Shown: positions 17,016 to 26,897, numbered from the stretch's first letter. The stretch: 64,000 nt of DNA from Cyclobacterium roseum (GCF_010119225.1 NZ_WNKF01000011.1:62001-126000), one strand, 5' to 3'. Made by a program: numbers and translations. Notes: generated by a model not told the origin, from the letters alone.

Positions 17016-18635
17016 TCAAGGTTGGTCCCAGAATACCGGTTCAAATGGGTCCGGAGTATAGTCTGCCAGCGAAGGATTGGTTTCCAATTCTGAAACGGGG
17101 ATGATAAATCGTTGCGGATAGGGCGGACTTCCCATGACCGGGGAAGTTTCTGCAAAATCAGGATACCCGGTCCTTCTGAAATTGGTGTAAGCCTCGATTC
17201 CATTGCCCCATAATGCCAATTGGTATTCGGTCATGATGATATTGAGTTTTTCCTCATCGCTGGCGGCAGCAGAATACTGGGACTGTACCTCGCTAATATA
17301 AGCAGAAACAGCTGCGTCTGACATTTCAAACGAGCTACCGGCTATGGAAGGCATTTCTTCAGAGCCGTAGTTTTTCACTTTCTGCATGGACAGTTCTATG
17401 CCTTCGCTTAAGAGGGCCAGTGGGTCTCCTTCCACGGCAGTGGTCAGGGCCATTTCAGCATGCAGAAATTTGATCATAAAGGATGTGAGCATGGGGAAAA
17501 TCCCACGTCCGGTACCATCGGAAGCGGTGACGGTTTTTGGGGCATCTGTGTCGACCAGCCCACCAACGGGATATACCCCAAAAGTGGCGATAAGGGCACC
17601 TTCATTAGAAAAAGCCGAAGGATCACCAGCATCCCTTCCCAAATATCCGTTGCCGATCAGGCCTATGGGGCAGCCCCCTCCGGCGCAAGTCACCACCGAA
17701 CCGCCCCCATCTCCCGGTACCTGACGGAAGACGTAATACCGAAGCCGGGGATCTTCCACGTTTCGATAGGATACAGGAAGGCCGGTTACACCGCTGATGG
17801 TACCGTCATTCAGTAAATTGGCCATGGTCCAATTGTCCATCCAATAGGCAGTAGCTTGATTGTAATGGTTTACGTGCAAGGGATGACGGTTTTGGTTGGG
17901 TGTCTGCTGAGAGCCGTACTTTAACTGAAAATCATCGGAAATGGTTGAAATCAGATCGCTGTTCAGCATCTCGGTAAAGCCCTGTACGGAATTAATAGAG
18001 GATTCTTTTCTTGTTTGGGCAAATAATTTCAATTTCAGGCTATTGCCCATTTTTACCCATTTAGTTAGATCACCCCCATAAATCATGTCTCCTTGTATGT
18101 TTTCAGAAGAACTTGACAATTCCTGAATCGCCTGATCAATTTCCAGCAACAGGTCAGCATAAATGGCTTCTCCACTGTCCACTGAAGGAAAGGTAACCTC
18201 AGGGTTCAAGGCTTCAAAATATGGGACGTCTCCGTAGAGATCCACCATGATGCTGAACGTGTACGCTTTTAGCAGCCTGGCAATGCCCCGGTAACCCGGT
18301 TCCTGTTCCGAAGTGCCATCCAGCACTGCCTGTAGGTTTGCCAACGGTCGGGAGTACATATTTACCCATGAATCGCTATACGTTCCCTGATTTTGCTCGT
18401 AGTTACGGATAGCCGTGGTATACCACATCCGGCTGAAAGAACCTGCATTGGTGTTGGGCTCTTCCAAGAGATTGGATACCAGGGAAACCTGAGCAAAGGC
18501 CAGCGTAGTGGGCAAGGCCAATTGGGTGGAGGTGTTGGGGTCATTATTTATGTCCAACAGGTCTTCGCTGCAGGAAAAGACCCCCAGACAGCTACCAATA
18601 AGAATTACTATAATAAAATTAAAATATCTGTTCAT
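17016..18635 (-). CDS. SusD/RagB-family outer membrane lipoprotein (second pair)
   Basis: This is the substrate-binding surface lipoprotein of the second SusC/SusD pair, 539 residues long. The signal peptide ends in GVFSC with the lipidated Cys22, and the mature start DLLDINNDPN is typical for the family. Helical repeats follow (for example IARLLKAYTFSIMVDLYGD), then a long C-terminal ligand-facing region. A glycine-rich, two-cysteine loop (VTCAGGGCPIGLIGNG) in the middle is unusual and might form a disulfide at the binding face. The gene starts 12 bp after susC and is followed by the small lipoprotein gene. The substrate is unknown, and no degradative enzyme is encoded in this operon. Confidence 0.93.
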   Translation of the reverse strand: MNRYFNFIIVILIGSCLGVFSCSEDLLDINNDPNTSTQLALPTTLAFAQVSLVSNLLEEPNTNAGSFSRMWYTTAIRNYEQNQGTYSDSWVNMYSRPLANLQAVLDGTSEQEPGYRGIARLLKAYTFSIMVDLYGDVPYFEALNPEVTFPSVDSGEAIYADLLLEIDQAIQELSSSSENIQGDMIYGGDLTKWVKMGNSLKLKLFAQTRKESSINSVQGFTEMLNSDLISTISDDFQLKYGSQQTPNQNRHPLHVNHYNQATAYWMDNWTMANLLNDGTISGVTGLPVSYRNVEDPRLRYYVFRQVPGDGGGSVVTCAGGGCPIGLIGNGYLGRDAGDPSAFSNEGALIATFGVYPVGGLVDTDAPKTVTASDGTGRGIFPMLTSFMIKFLHAEMALTTAVEGDPLALLSEGIELSMQKVKNYGSEEMPSIAGSSFEMSDAAVSAYISEVQSQYSAAASDEEKLNIIMTEYQLALWGNGIEAYTNFRRTGYPDFAETSPVMGSPPYPQRFIIPVSELETNPSLADYTPDPFEPVFWDQP

Positions 18636-18647
18636 CTTAGCGATTTT

Positions 18648-21600
18648 TTAAAAGGTCACGGATAAATTCATGCTGTATCTTCTGGCCGAAGGAACGCCGA
18701 TAAAGTCAATCCCTCTAAGTCCGGGAAACGAACTGGTTTCCGGATCTAGATTTAAGCCATCGTGAAAATTGGGTGTAACAAACCACAGATTTCTTCCGGA
18801 CATGCCCAGACTGGCCGTGCCAAAGGGAGTTTTGTCCAGCCATTGTGATGGGAAGGTATAGCTCAAGGCTACCTCTCGTAGCCGGAAGACGGTGGCATCA
18901 AAGGTGTGAAACTCCTCTGCTGCGTTCCACCCGAAGCCTCCCCGGTCATACCACCAGTTGAAATTCGTAAGATTGATCGTATTCCGAATACGGTTTCCAT
19001 TGGCATCCACTGCAGCCAGGTAATTTCCGTTTTCATCCCTTACCAGGCTTCCGTCTCCATTTCTTGCGGCGATGTACCCCGGCATAATCCGGGAAACCAT
19101 CCGGTCACCAGCATCGTTTGTCAAACCCCTACCGACAATTTCACGGTTGGATTTAGAGTAGAGGTCTCCTCCCTGAACCCAGTCCAGCACAACTGAAAGT
19201 TGCAGGCCTTTGTAGGAAAAATCATTGGTAATGCCCAGCACAAAATCGGGGTTGGGATCACCGATTACCTGTGGCTCGGGGTTGTCGATGTATTTTCCGT
19301 AGGTAGTTCCCGGTAATCCGTCAATAAGCAAATTTCCTTCGGCATCCCGGAGGGCTTTTCGCCCTATCAGGATCCCAAAGGGTTGTCCGGTACGGTGCGC
19401 TATCTGAACAATTTCACTGCTACCGGCACTACTTGTGAGGACAATCTGGTCAACCCCATCCTGGAGTTCTAATACCTCGTTTCTATTCCGGGTGAAGGCA
19501 GTGAAAATGTCCCAGTTAAGGCCATTTTCCCGTTGCAGGACTTTTAGATTGAGCCCCACTTCCACACCTCTGTTCCGCACCTTTCCTATGTTTACTACCT
19601 GTGTGGCCGATCCGCTGGATGGAGGAACATTGATTGCCGTGATTCCGTTTTCAGTGGTTCGGTTGTAATAGGTGACATCCAGACCGATGCGTTGATTGAA
19701 GAATAGCAGTTCGGTGCCCAGTTCGGTTTCGGTTGTTAATTCTGGTTTCAGTAGTGGGTTTCCCCGGTTACTATTGATTGCAGAGCCGTTGGTGGTACCG
19801 TATCCATTCACAAAGGGAAACTGAGTGCTCCCTCCGGAGCTGTTTACCGGTTGATTTAGCAAAAAGTTATTTGTGGTTAGGTAGGGATCGGCATCGTTTC
19901 CTACCTGCCCCACTCCGGCCCTGATTTTAGCATAATCCAGATAAGAATTGTTCCATTCCAGCGCATCACTCAGAATAATGGAGGTACTGAGTCCAGGGTA
20001 AAAGTAACTTCTATTGTCTTCCGGCAAGGTGGATGACCAGTCGTTTCTGGCGGTCAGATTAACAAACGCCCATTCCTGATAAGCCAGGGAAATATCGGTG
20101 AACAGGCCGGCAAATCTCCTTTGAACAAAACGATCTTCGATGATAAATTGGGCAGAGGTATTGGAAAAGGACCGAATGCCTCTTTCAATAATGCCATTGC
20201 CACCAAAACGACTGGTGGAGTTCGTTCGTTGGTTGATATTCCATCCGGTAATGGTTCTTAGGTAAAAATCATCTGATAGGGCCTTGTTGATATTGATCAA
20301 CAGGTTTCCATCCAATTCCGCATTGGAAAAGGTAGACCGCCGCATGAAGCCGGATTGCTGAATGGCAGACCCAAATCCTCCGGGCTCCATCATGAAAAAC
20401 CGACGATCAGTGTAGGCATTGTAGCCGAGCTGGTACGCAACGGACAGCCAGTCAGTGATATCGTAACTCGCTTTGATATTTCCAAAATACCGATCCACGT
20501 TACTTTCATTCAGTGAATTATCGGCCACCCAATAGGGATTATTTGCCGTTCGGTAGTACATAGCACCCCCATCTTCTTCCCGCTGGTAGGGATATCCATC
20601 CAGATTGAAACTGGTAGGCATCCAAAGTACCAGTTGGGCAGCCGATTGATTGAAGCCTCCAAAATTTCCGCTGCCCAGTGCCGGATTACTTTGAACCGTA
20701 CTGACATAATTCAGAGAGGCATTTAATTTCAATCCATTATCCAATTCCGCATTTCCGCCCACGTTCGCTGAAATCCGGTTGATGGATGAATTGGGAATGA
20801 TACCCGAATTGTCCATCCAGGAAAGACCGGCAGAAAGGGATGTTTTTTCGCCGCCTGACTGGATGGATACCGCATGTTCCTGAAGCTTACCGGAATTGAA
20901 AAAATTCCGGTATTTGTCGGTAAAAGGTTGGTAGCGTACGTTGTCGCCCCTGCTGGCTACGTTTTGATAAGAAGGGGTGTTGAGGTAAGGGCCAAGCGCG
21001 GGATTGGTATAAGGGTGGGGAACTGAATCGTAGGCACTGTAGGGAGCACCGAAGGATCCGAAATAATTTTCAATATACACGTTTCCATTACCACCTTGTC
21101 CGTATTCATTTTGATAATCAGGAAGTTTGGCTACTTCTTCTACTCCAAACGAGGTGCTGTAGCTTACCTCCATTCCTTTGCGGGAGACACCGCTCCCGCT
21201 TTTGGTGGTAATGATTACCACACCGTTTTGCGCTCTTGAGCCATACAGGGCAGCCGCAGCCGCTCCTTTCAGGACGGTGACCGAAGCTACTATATTTGGA
21301 TCAATGTCGAAAGATCGGTTGGTTACGCTATTTCCTTCCGAGTTTGAAAAACCCTGGGTGGAGTTATCGAAGGGGATACCATCTACTACAAACAGGGGTT
21401 GGTTATTTCCAGTAAGTGATGAACTTCCTCGGATGGTAATGTTGGTATTTCCTCCGGTGACACCACCTGATCCCTGAATAAGTACGCCGGCGACTTTTCC
21501 GTTCAAGGCCCGGACCACATCCGGTTCGGATCGTTGAGTGATGTCATCGGAATCCACTTCCGAAACGGCATAGCCCAGGGCTTTCTTTTCCCGCTCTATG

Positions 21601-21932
21601 CCTATTGCTGTAACGACAACCTCATTCAGGGCATTCGTACTGGGAGCCATGACTACATCAATGACGGATCGGTCGCCAATAGGCTCTTCCTGGGTTGTCA
21701 TGCCAATAAAGGAATATACCAGCGTGGTAGCTTGCGAGGATACGTCAAGGGAGTAGTTGCCGTCCAAATCGGAAACGGTTCCAGTGGTGGATCCTTTGAC
21801 CAGTATACTTACCCCTGGTATGGGGTAATTGTCTTCAGCGGATAGGATAGTCCCGCTGATCCGTTGGGTCTGTGCAAAAGAAAATTGCACAAAAGACCAT
21901 AATAATAAAATTATTGGTAATTTCTTTCTCAT
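18648..21932 (-). CDS. SusC/RagA-family TonB-dependent outer membrane receptor (second pair)
   Basis: This 1094-residue outer-membrane transporter partners with the SusD protein encoded downstream. It has a signal peptide ending near FAQTQ (residue 20), a carboxypeptidase-D-like domain (RISGTILSAEDNYPIPGVSI, about 24-100), the plug with the SusC signature FVVDGIPFDN (about 186-195), and a beta-barrel ending in an aromatic residue (NLSVTF). It differs from the first SusC in most barrel loops, so its ligand probably differs. The gene is first in a minus-strand operon of three genes, preceded by more than 550 bp of non-coding AT-rich DNA where regulatory sites are likely. No sigma or anti-sigma gene is adjacent. 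Confidence 0.95.
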   Translation of the reverse strand: MRKKLPIILLLWSFVQFSFAQTQRISGTILSAEDNYPIPGVSILVKGSTTGTVSDLDGNYSLDVSSQATTLVYSFIGMTTQEEPIGDRSVIDVVMAPSTNALNEVVVTAIGIEREKKALGYAVSEVDSDDITQRSEPDVVRALNGKVAGVLIQGSGGVTGGNTNITIRGSSSLTGNNQPLFVVDGIPFDNSTQGFSNSEGNSVTNRSFDIDPNIVASVTVLKGAAAAALYGSRAQNGVVIITTKSGSGVSRKGMEVSYSTSFGVEEVAKLPDYQNEYGQGGNGNVYIENYFGSFGAPYSAYDSVPHPYTNPALGPYLNTPSYQNVASRGDNVRYQPFTDKYRNFFNSGKLQEHAVSIQSGGEKTSLSAGLSWMDNSGIIPNSSINRISANVGGNAELDNGLKLNASLNYVSTVQSNPALGSGNFGGFNQSAAQLVLWMPTSFNLDGYPYQREEDGGAMYYRTANNPYWVADNSLNESNVDRYFGNIKASYDITDWLSVAYQLGYNAYTDRRFFMMEPGGFGSAIQQSGFMRRSTFSNAELDGNLLININKALSDDFYLRTITGWNINQRTNSTSRFGGNGIIERGIRSFSNTSAQFIIEDRFVQRRFAGLFTDISLAYQEWAFVNLTARNDWSSTLPEDNRSYFYPGLSTSIILSDALEWNNSYLDYAKIRAGVGQVGNDADPYLTTNNFLLNQPVNSSGGSTQFPFVNGYGTTNGSAINSNRGNPLLKPELTTETELGTELLFFNQRIGLDVTYYNRTTENGITAINVPPSSGSATQVVNIGKVRNRGVEVGLNLKVLQRENGLNWDIFTAFTRNRNEVLELQDGVDQIVLTSSAGSSEIVQIAHRTGQPFGILIGRKALRDAEGNLLIDGLPGTTYGKYIDNPEPQVIGDPNPDFVLGITNDFSYKGLQLSVVLDWVQGGDLYSKSNREIVGRGLTNDAGDRMVSRIMPGYIAARNGDGSLVRDENGNYLAAVDANGNRIRNTINLTNFNWWYDRGGFGWNAAEEFHTFDATVFRLREVALSYTFPSQWLDKTPFGTASLGMSGRNLWFVTPNFHDGLNLDPETSSFPGLRGIDFIGVPSARRYSMNLSVTF

Positions 21933-22174
21933 GTTATAGTTGTTAGTGGAAGATTGAATTTAATCAATGTTTGAAATTATCAACCATTTTGAGATCAAAA
22001 CTTGGTCTTTTGACAAAAAAAATGCTTTAAAAGGCGAAAAAAAGGGGTGTAGGATTTAAAAAGAGAAACGATCCGGGCGCCATAAAAAAATCATAAAACT
22101 TAAAATTAATGCATGAATCCCTACGGTACGGATAAAAAAATACGAAATTAAAATCTGTAGAAATGATTTTTAAA

Positions 22175-22204
22175 TATATTATAGTTTTTATTTACTATAA
22201 TATA
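22175..22204. repeat. Perfect inverted repeat upstream of the second susC
   Basis: TATATTATAGT (22175-22185) and ACTATAATATA (22194-22204) are perfectly complementary around an 8-nt T-rich spacer. The site lies about 240 bp upstream of the susC start. Its AT content makes cruciform or protein binding plausible, but chance is not excluded in such AT-rich DNA. Confidence 0.35.
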
Positions 22205-22326
22205 AAGAATAATATATTTTATATGTAACGGTGGTTTAAAATAAACCCCTTCGAATTTAGACTAGGAAGGTAGGAAGAATTAAATAGAAGGAGATATAAA
22301 ATAATCAGAATAATAATAGAATGGGG

Positions 22327-22338
22327 TCAAACGTTTGA
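22327..22338. promoter_or_regulatory. Palindrome resembling a LacI/GalR-type operator
   Basis: TCAAACGTTTGA is a perfect 12-bp palindrome with the central CG common in LacI-family operators. It is about 395 bp upstream of the second susC. No LacI-family regulator is encoded in the window, so this is a weak candidate. Confidence 0.2.
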
Positions 22339-22441
22339 TGTCAATGGAGTTTCAACCGAATTATTAGTATTTCACTAATCAGAATGGCTGTTTATAAATA
22401 AAAAATGAATTTACAGCTGCGTTAAAAAATAAACTGAAAAC

Positions 22442-22475
22442 ACCCGTTGAGATGCTATTTTTTATCCCAACGGGT
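22442..22475 (-). terminator. Hairpin after the M23 peptidase gene
   Basis: ACCCGTTG (22442-22449) pairs with CAACGGGT (22468-22475); inner bases extend the stem with a mismatch. It lies 15 bp past the stop codon of the minus-strand peptidase gene, and a T-rich stretch follows at a short distance on that strand. Confidence 0.5.
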
Positions 22476-22490
22476 ATTTTTTAAACCGGG

Positions 22491-23771
22491 CTACTTCGAG
22501 TAGCTACTTGTAAGTAATTCTGTTTTTTCGGTATAAGGGATAGCAGATAGTTTTCCTATTTTTTCTACTTTCACTTGTTCAAAAGCCTGTAGGTTTTCTG
22601 GTGCAATAGGTTCCGCAGGGGGGATGTCTTCCCGAAGCCAATCCACCTGTTTGCCATGTTTCCAGAAACGAAAGCAAAGATGCGGGCCAGTGGCAAGTCC
22701 CGTGCTGCCCACGTATCCGATGACCTGACCTTGCTTTACACGAGTGCCTTTTCGGATCCCCTTACCAATTTTAGACATGTGCAGGTACTGGGTAGAATAG
22801 GTGCCATTGTGTTTTATTTTGACATAATTTCCATTGCCACGGCTGTATCCGGCCTCCAGGACCGTGCCATCGCCCACGGTACGGATTTCAGTACCTCTGG
22901 GGGCGGCATAATCGGTGCCCAGATGGGCTTTATAGCGTTTTTGAACGGGATGGAATCGGCTTAGACTGTACCGGGAGCTAATCCGTGTGAATCGCAGGGG
23001 ATCCCGGAGAAAGGCCTTCTTGAGGCTATTCCCTTCCTGATCAAAATAAGAAACGATCCCGTTTTGCTCAAAGGGAATGGCATGGTATCCCTGTCCCATA
23101 TGCTCAAAATAGGCTGCCTCAATGTCCTCTATGCCAACTGTCTGGTTTTCAACCAGTTGCTCTTTGAATACTACTTTAAATTTATCGCCTTTTTGCAGGC
23201 GTTGGAAATCTACCACCCAGCCATACAAATCAGCAAATTGGTCAATGAGATCAGGGGTCAGCCCTAATTGGGTCATGTTTACGTAGAGGGAGGAATTGAT
23301 CGTTCCGCCAATCTCCCTGTTAACAATTTCCATCGGCTTACTTTCCAGATAAATTTCCGGCCGGTCCAGCTTGAATACCACAAACTCGGTGGGATTGGGT
23401 TCGTAGATGAAAAATTGTGCCTGTAGCGAATCTTTTGGAGTCAGGACGGTATATTTTTTATTAAAAGCGATTTTTTTAACGTCAAAAATTTCTGCAGATT
23501 TCCTGGCTATTTCGTCTATTATCTGATAGGGAACATTAAAAGGAGCTAAAATGGTAGATAACGTTTGGTTTCGTTTAACAATCCCTTCGATAATATCCAA
23601 CTCATCCACATTGATGCCATATAGGAGGTTTTCTTCTACGGGCACTATTTCTTCGACCAGCACTTTCTCTTCGGTTTCTACTTCCGAAGCAGGAATTTCC
23701 TTTTTCTGACTTATCCAATAGCCCATCCCAATAATCAATAGGATTCCACCGTATGTCCAAAATTTTTTCAT
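22491..23771 (-). CDS. Membrane-anchored M23-family peptidase (LytM domain) with a Cys zinc ligand
   Basis: This is a peptidoglycan endopeptidase of the M23/LytM family, 426 residues, held in the inner membrane by one N-terminal segment (about residues 7-20). A helical and OPA/LysM-like periplasmic region follows (about 50-260), as in MepM-type cell-wall hydrolases. The M23 domain has the first zinc ligands in HLGTD (His283, Asp287) and ends its active site with GPHLCFRFW: catalytic His364 is kept but the usual final zinc-binding His is Cys366. Cys can bind zinc, and I recall the same change in related Bacteroidota proteins, so activity is plausible. The gene stands alone, divergent from aspS with a 234-bp gap. 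Confidence 0.88.
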   Translation of the reverse strand: MKKFWTYGGILLIIGMGYWISQKKEIPASEVETEEKVLVEEIVPVEENLLYGINVDELDIIEGIVKRNQTLSTILAPFNVPYQIIDEIARKSAEIFDVKKIAFNKKYTVLTPKDSLQAQFFIYEPNPTEFVVFKLDRPEIYLESKPMEIVNREIGGTINSSLYVNMTQLGLTPDLIDQFADLYGWVVDFQRLQKGDKFKVVFKEQLVENQTVGIEDIEAAYFEHMGQGYHAIPFEQNGIVSYFDQEGNSLKKAFLRDPLRFTRISSRYSLSRFHPVQKRYKAHLGTDYAAPRGTEIRTVGDGTVLEAGYSRGNGNYVKIKHNGTYSTQYLHMSKIGKGIRKGTRVKQGQVIGYVGSTGLATGPHLCFRFWKHGKQVDWLREDIPPAEPIAPENLQAFEQVKVEKIGKLSAIPYTEKTELLTSSYSK

Positions 23772-23967
23772 AAAATCAAGATTAAATAATAAATGTTACA
23801 CAAAATAAGTCAATTATCTTGATAAATTTCAATCCAATAGCCTTTTTCTTTTTAAATATACGCTTTTTCACTTATTTCAAAGCAGCCAATTGCTTCATCA
23901 AACGGGTAAAATAGCCCTTCTATTGCTTTATCTTTAACCTAAAATAGCAATCTCTCCATTGAATGTT

Positions 23968-23975
23968 TATCTTTG
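23968..23975 (+). promoter_or_regulatory. Candidate -7 box for aspS
   Basis: TATCTTTG matches the Bacteroidota -7 consensus TAnnTTTG and lies 30 bp upstream of the aspS start. No good -33 TTTG is found at the usual 17-23 bp spacing, so the call is tentative. Confidence 0.35.
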
Positions 23976-24005
23976 GCGATTAATTGCAAATAAACAGAAT
24001 TATTT

Positions 24006-25763
24006 ATGCTTAGAACACATACTTGTGGGGAATTGCGGTTGGAGGATTTGAATAAAAAAGTAACCCTTGCCGGCTGGGTGCAACGGGTGAGAAACAAAGG
24101 AGGCCTAATTTGGGTAGATTTGAGGGACAGGTATGGAATAACCCAGTTGATATTTGAAGAAGGAGAAGCGGATGCTGCGCTGCTGAAAAGTGCCGGGTCT
24201 CTGGGCAGGGAGTTTGTCGTGCAGGCCCATGGCAAAGTCATTGAGCGTACGGCAAAAAACACTAAAATTCCTACAGGGGAGATCGAGATAAAAGTAAGTG
24301 ACCTGCAGGTACTGAACAAAGCGAAGGTACCTCCTTTCATCATTGAAGACGATACGGATGGAGGCGAAGACCTGAGGATGAAATACCGGTATCTGGACTT
24401 GAGAAGAAATATTATCCGGGAAAAATTGCACCTGAGGCACCGAATGATGCAGGAAACCCGAAAATACATGGATCTGGCCAATTTCATGGAAGTAGAAACG
24501 CCTGTGCTCATCAAATCCACTCCGGAAGGAGCCAGGGATTTTGTAGTTCCCAGCCGGATTCATGGCGGCGAATTTTACGCCCTTCCCCAGTCGCCGCAAA
24601 CCTTCAAACAGCTATTGATGGTCAGCGGTTTTGACCGTTATTTTCAGATTGTAAAATGCTTTAGGGATGAAGACCTACGCGCAGACCGGCAACCCGAGTT
24701 TACGCAGATCGACTGTGAAATGTCTTTTGTGGAACAGGAGGATATCCTGGAACTATTTGAGGGCTTGATGCGGCATCTTTTTCAAGAGGTCAAAGGCATG
24801 GAGCTGGATGAAGTGCAGCGCATGAGCTATGCAGATGCCATGAGGCTGTATGGGAATGACAAGCCGGACCTGAGGTTTGGAATGACTTTCGTTGAGTTAA
24901 ATGAATTGGCCCAGGGAAAAGGGTTTAATGTCTTCGATTCGGCAGAACTGGTAGCAGGAATATGTGCCAAAGGAGCCGCCGACTACACCCGAAAACAACT
25001 GGACGAACTTACCAATTGGGTGAAAAGGCCTCAGATTGGAGCCAAAGGCCTGGTCTATGTCAAGTGTAATTTAGACGGAACCTTTAAATCCTCTGTGGAT
25101 AAATTCTATAGCCAGGAAGACTTGAAAAGCTGGGCTGAAAAGGCAGGAGCGGCCGCCGGAGATCTGTTATTGGTTTTGTCCGGAGCGCTTGATGCTACCC
25201 GAAAGCAGCTATCTGAATTGCGACTCAGAATGGGAGACGATTTGGGATTGAGGGATAGATCGGTATACAAAGCACTTTGGGTGTTGGATTTTCCATTATT
25301 GGAATGGGATGAAGAAACGGCCCGGTACCACGCCATGCATCACCCGTTTACCTCTCCCAAAACGGAAGACATTCCCTTGCTGGAAGCGGATCCGGGAAAA
25401 GTACGTGCCAATGCTTATGATTTGGTGATCAATGGGGTAGAAATAGGGGGTGGTTCCATTCGTATTCACGACAGGGAACGACAGCAACTCATGTTCAAAC
25501 ACTTGGGGTTTACAGAGGAAGAAGCCCAGTCCCAGTTTGGATTCCTGATGGAGGCGTTTGAATACGGCGCGCCGCCTCATGGCGGAATTGCCTTTGGGTT
25601 TGACAGGCTTTGCGCGATTTTTGGCGGGAGCGATTCGATCAGAGACTACATCGCCTTTCCAAAAAACAATGCGGGAAGAGATGTTATGATTAATTCTCCC
25701 AGCAGGATCTCAGACGATCAGTTAACAGAACTGTCACTGGCGATTCATCGGAAGAAAGACTAG
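24006..25763 (+). CDS. aspS: Aspartate--tRNA ligase
   Basis: This cytoplasmic class II aminoacyl-tRNA synthetase charges tRNA-Asp. The 585-residue protein has the full bacterial architecture: N-terminal OB-fold anticodon-binding domain (about 1-105), catalytic core with motif 2 [16 protein letters not shown] (219-234), the inserted GAD domain (about 290-410), and motif 3 GIAFGFDRL (about 533-541). The start [10 protein letters not shown] is the usual AspRS N-terminus. It is transcribed alone, convergent with the YhhN-family gene 30 bp downstream. Confidence 0.98.
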   Translation: MLRTHTCGELRLEDLNKKVTLAGWVQRVRNKGGLIWVDLRDRYGITQLIFEEGEADAALLKSAGSLGREFVVQAHGKVIERTAKNTKIPTGEIEIKVSDLQVLNKAKVPPFIIEDDTDGGEDLRMKYRYLDLRRNIIREKLHLRHRMMQETRKYMDLANFMEVETPVLIKSTPEGARDFVVPSRIHGGEFYALPQSPQTFKQLLMVSGFDRYFQIVKCFRDEDLRADRQPEFTQIDCEMSFVEQEDILELFEGLMRHLFQEVKGMELDEVQRMSYADAMRLYGNDKPDLRFGMTFVELNELAQGKGFNVFDSAELVAGICAKGAADYTRKQLDELTNWVKRPQIGAKGLVYVKCNLDGTFKSSVDKFYSQEDLKSWAEKAGAAAGDLLLVLSGALDATRKQLSELRLRMGDDLGLRDRSVYKALWVLDFPLLEWDEETARYHAMHHPFTSPKTEDIPLLEADPGKVRANAYDLVINGVEIGGGSIRIHDRERQQLMFKHLGFTEEEAQSQFGFLMEAFEYGAPPHGGIAFGFDRLCAIFGGSDSIRDYIAFPKNNAGRDVMINSPSRISDDQLTELSLAIHRKKD

Positions 25764-25793
25764 GCAAAATCGCCATCTTACCCCGCACACGTG

Positions 25794-26483
25794 CTAACGC
25801 GGAGAAATCAGATGGCTTCGGATACCCATGATGATTAGAAGCTGTGCTAAGGTGTATGTACCCATGATCAGTACATCGCCATCTGGAATGGGTTCAAAGA
25901 ACCTGTCCAGTGCCAGCAAGCCGTCCGAAATAAAAAACAGAAAGGCACCCAGAAACAATTGCCAAAAGCTGGCCGCATTGGTTCTTCCAAATCGTTCCCG
26001 GGCCAGCGTTAGCATCATGACCAGGACCAGTAAATACATCACTACAGGTATTTTTAGCTCATTTAGCTGCTTATGGATCAAAAAATAAACGAAGGCTGCT
26101 AAAATGTAAACCGGTAGGTTGTATAAAAACATCTTGATGAAGTTTACCTTCAAGGGATTAAAGAGATGATTCTGCGTAAGCTTGAAAGCGATGATATAGC
26201 AAATATGGGTCATAAAAAATGCACCAAGACCATAGAGAAACAAATTGGGGAAGAGGAGTAGGACATCGCCTGCCAGCGAAAAAAACAGTGCAGCAGAAAC
26301 ACTTTTTCTTAGCAGGCTTCCCCGGATAAGGGAGGTGGATTGAAGAAAATAACCCAGCAGGAAAGCCATAAGAAGTGGTTTGCTAAAAATGCGGTATTGG
26401 CTTTCAGAGTGGACAATCAATGCCATGTCTGCCAGAGCTGCAACTAAAAAAAGATAGAGCCAGACAATTCCTTTTTTATACAT
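25794..26483 (-). CDS. YhhN/TMEM86-family membrane protein (possible lysoplasmalogenase)
   Basis: This is an integral membrane protein of the YhhN/TMEM86 family. Animal members hydrolyse lysoplasmalogen; the bacterial role is not settled. The 229-residue protein has about eight hydrophobic segments spread evenly, and the family pattern SLAGDVLLLFP (near residue 75) and ISDGLLALDRF (near 190), where the conserved Asp residues sit in membrane segments. I start it at ATG 26483 (MYKKGIVWLY), not at the upstream frame start at 26522, because the extra 13 residues are polar and do not extend the first membrane segment. It is a single gene, convergent with aspS. Confidence 0.85.
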   Translation of the reverse strand: MYKKGIVWLYLFLVAALADMALIVHSESQYRIFSKPLLMAFLLGYFLQSTSLIRGSLLRKSVSAALFFSLAGDVLLLFPNLFLYGLGAFFMTHICYIIAFKLTQNHLFNPLKVNFIKMFLYNLPVYILAAFVYFLIHKQLNELKIPVVMYLLVLVMMLTLARERFGRTNAASFWQLFLGAFLFFISDGLLALDRFFEPIPDGDVLIMGTYTLAQLLIIMGIRSHLISPR

Positions 26484-26897
26484 TTTATTGGTTTTCGGTG
26501 GGAAATTTCTATTTCGGTCCAAAAGATAAAGACTTTATAGGTAAAAATTCAAACCGGGGGTCGTAGCCGGCAAATTTTCCACAGCGGATTTTGAAAAGGG
26601 TTTGTTGAACGGAAATTTTAGGCAAATACCCTGTCAAATTGAAAGGGTATTTAGAAGTTTATAGGGCATTTTTGAAAATTTCAGCATAAAAACACGTTTT
26701 AGAAGTAGAATTGTAGGCCTTAAAAAAATTTACTTCTTAATTCTAAAGTTAGGGAATTGTTAACTACTTTTACGGGATAAATTGAAAACATAACAATTCG
26801 CAAAAAAGATAGTCTTAATATAAGGTTACCTTTGTACCTGCCCTAATAACCTGATTTCTTAACGAAAGTTTTCTAATTCTACCTAACTACTATTAAA
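26484..26897. promoter_or_regulatory. Divergent regulatory region upstream of the Oar-like receptor
   Basis: This AT-rich stretch of over 400 bp has no credible gene. It contains a perfect 9-bp inverted repeat, AAATACCCT (26624-26632) and AGGGTATTT (26644-26652). It also holds a looser partly complementary pair around 26698-26747 and a TAnnTTTG box, TACCTTTG (26827-26834), 63 bp before the receptor start. The repeat could be an operator or a 5' leader hairpin. Confidence 0.4.
26827..26834 (+). promoter_or_regulatory. Candidate -7 box for the Oar-like receptor
   Basis: TACCTTTG is an exact TAnnTTTG match. The -33 element is not clear at standard spacing. The implied leader is about 60 nt. Confidence 0.35.

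Larger units (their letters stand above)
21933..22490. promoter_or_regulatory. Long AT-rich upstream region of the second SusCD operon
   Basis: This 558-bp stretch has no credible gene. It holds the leader of the minus-strand susC, a perfect 11-bp inverted repeat (22175-22204), a 12-bp palindrome TCAAACGTTTGA (22327-22338) and the hairpin that follows the M23 peptidase gene. I could not find a convincing TAnnTTTG box on the minus strand, so the promoter position is open. Confidence 0.4.

Noticed and set aside
16985-17203. N-terminal extension of the small lipoprotein
   Set aside because: It overlaps the susD gene and would place 73 polar residues before the lipoprotein signal.
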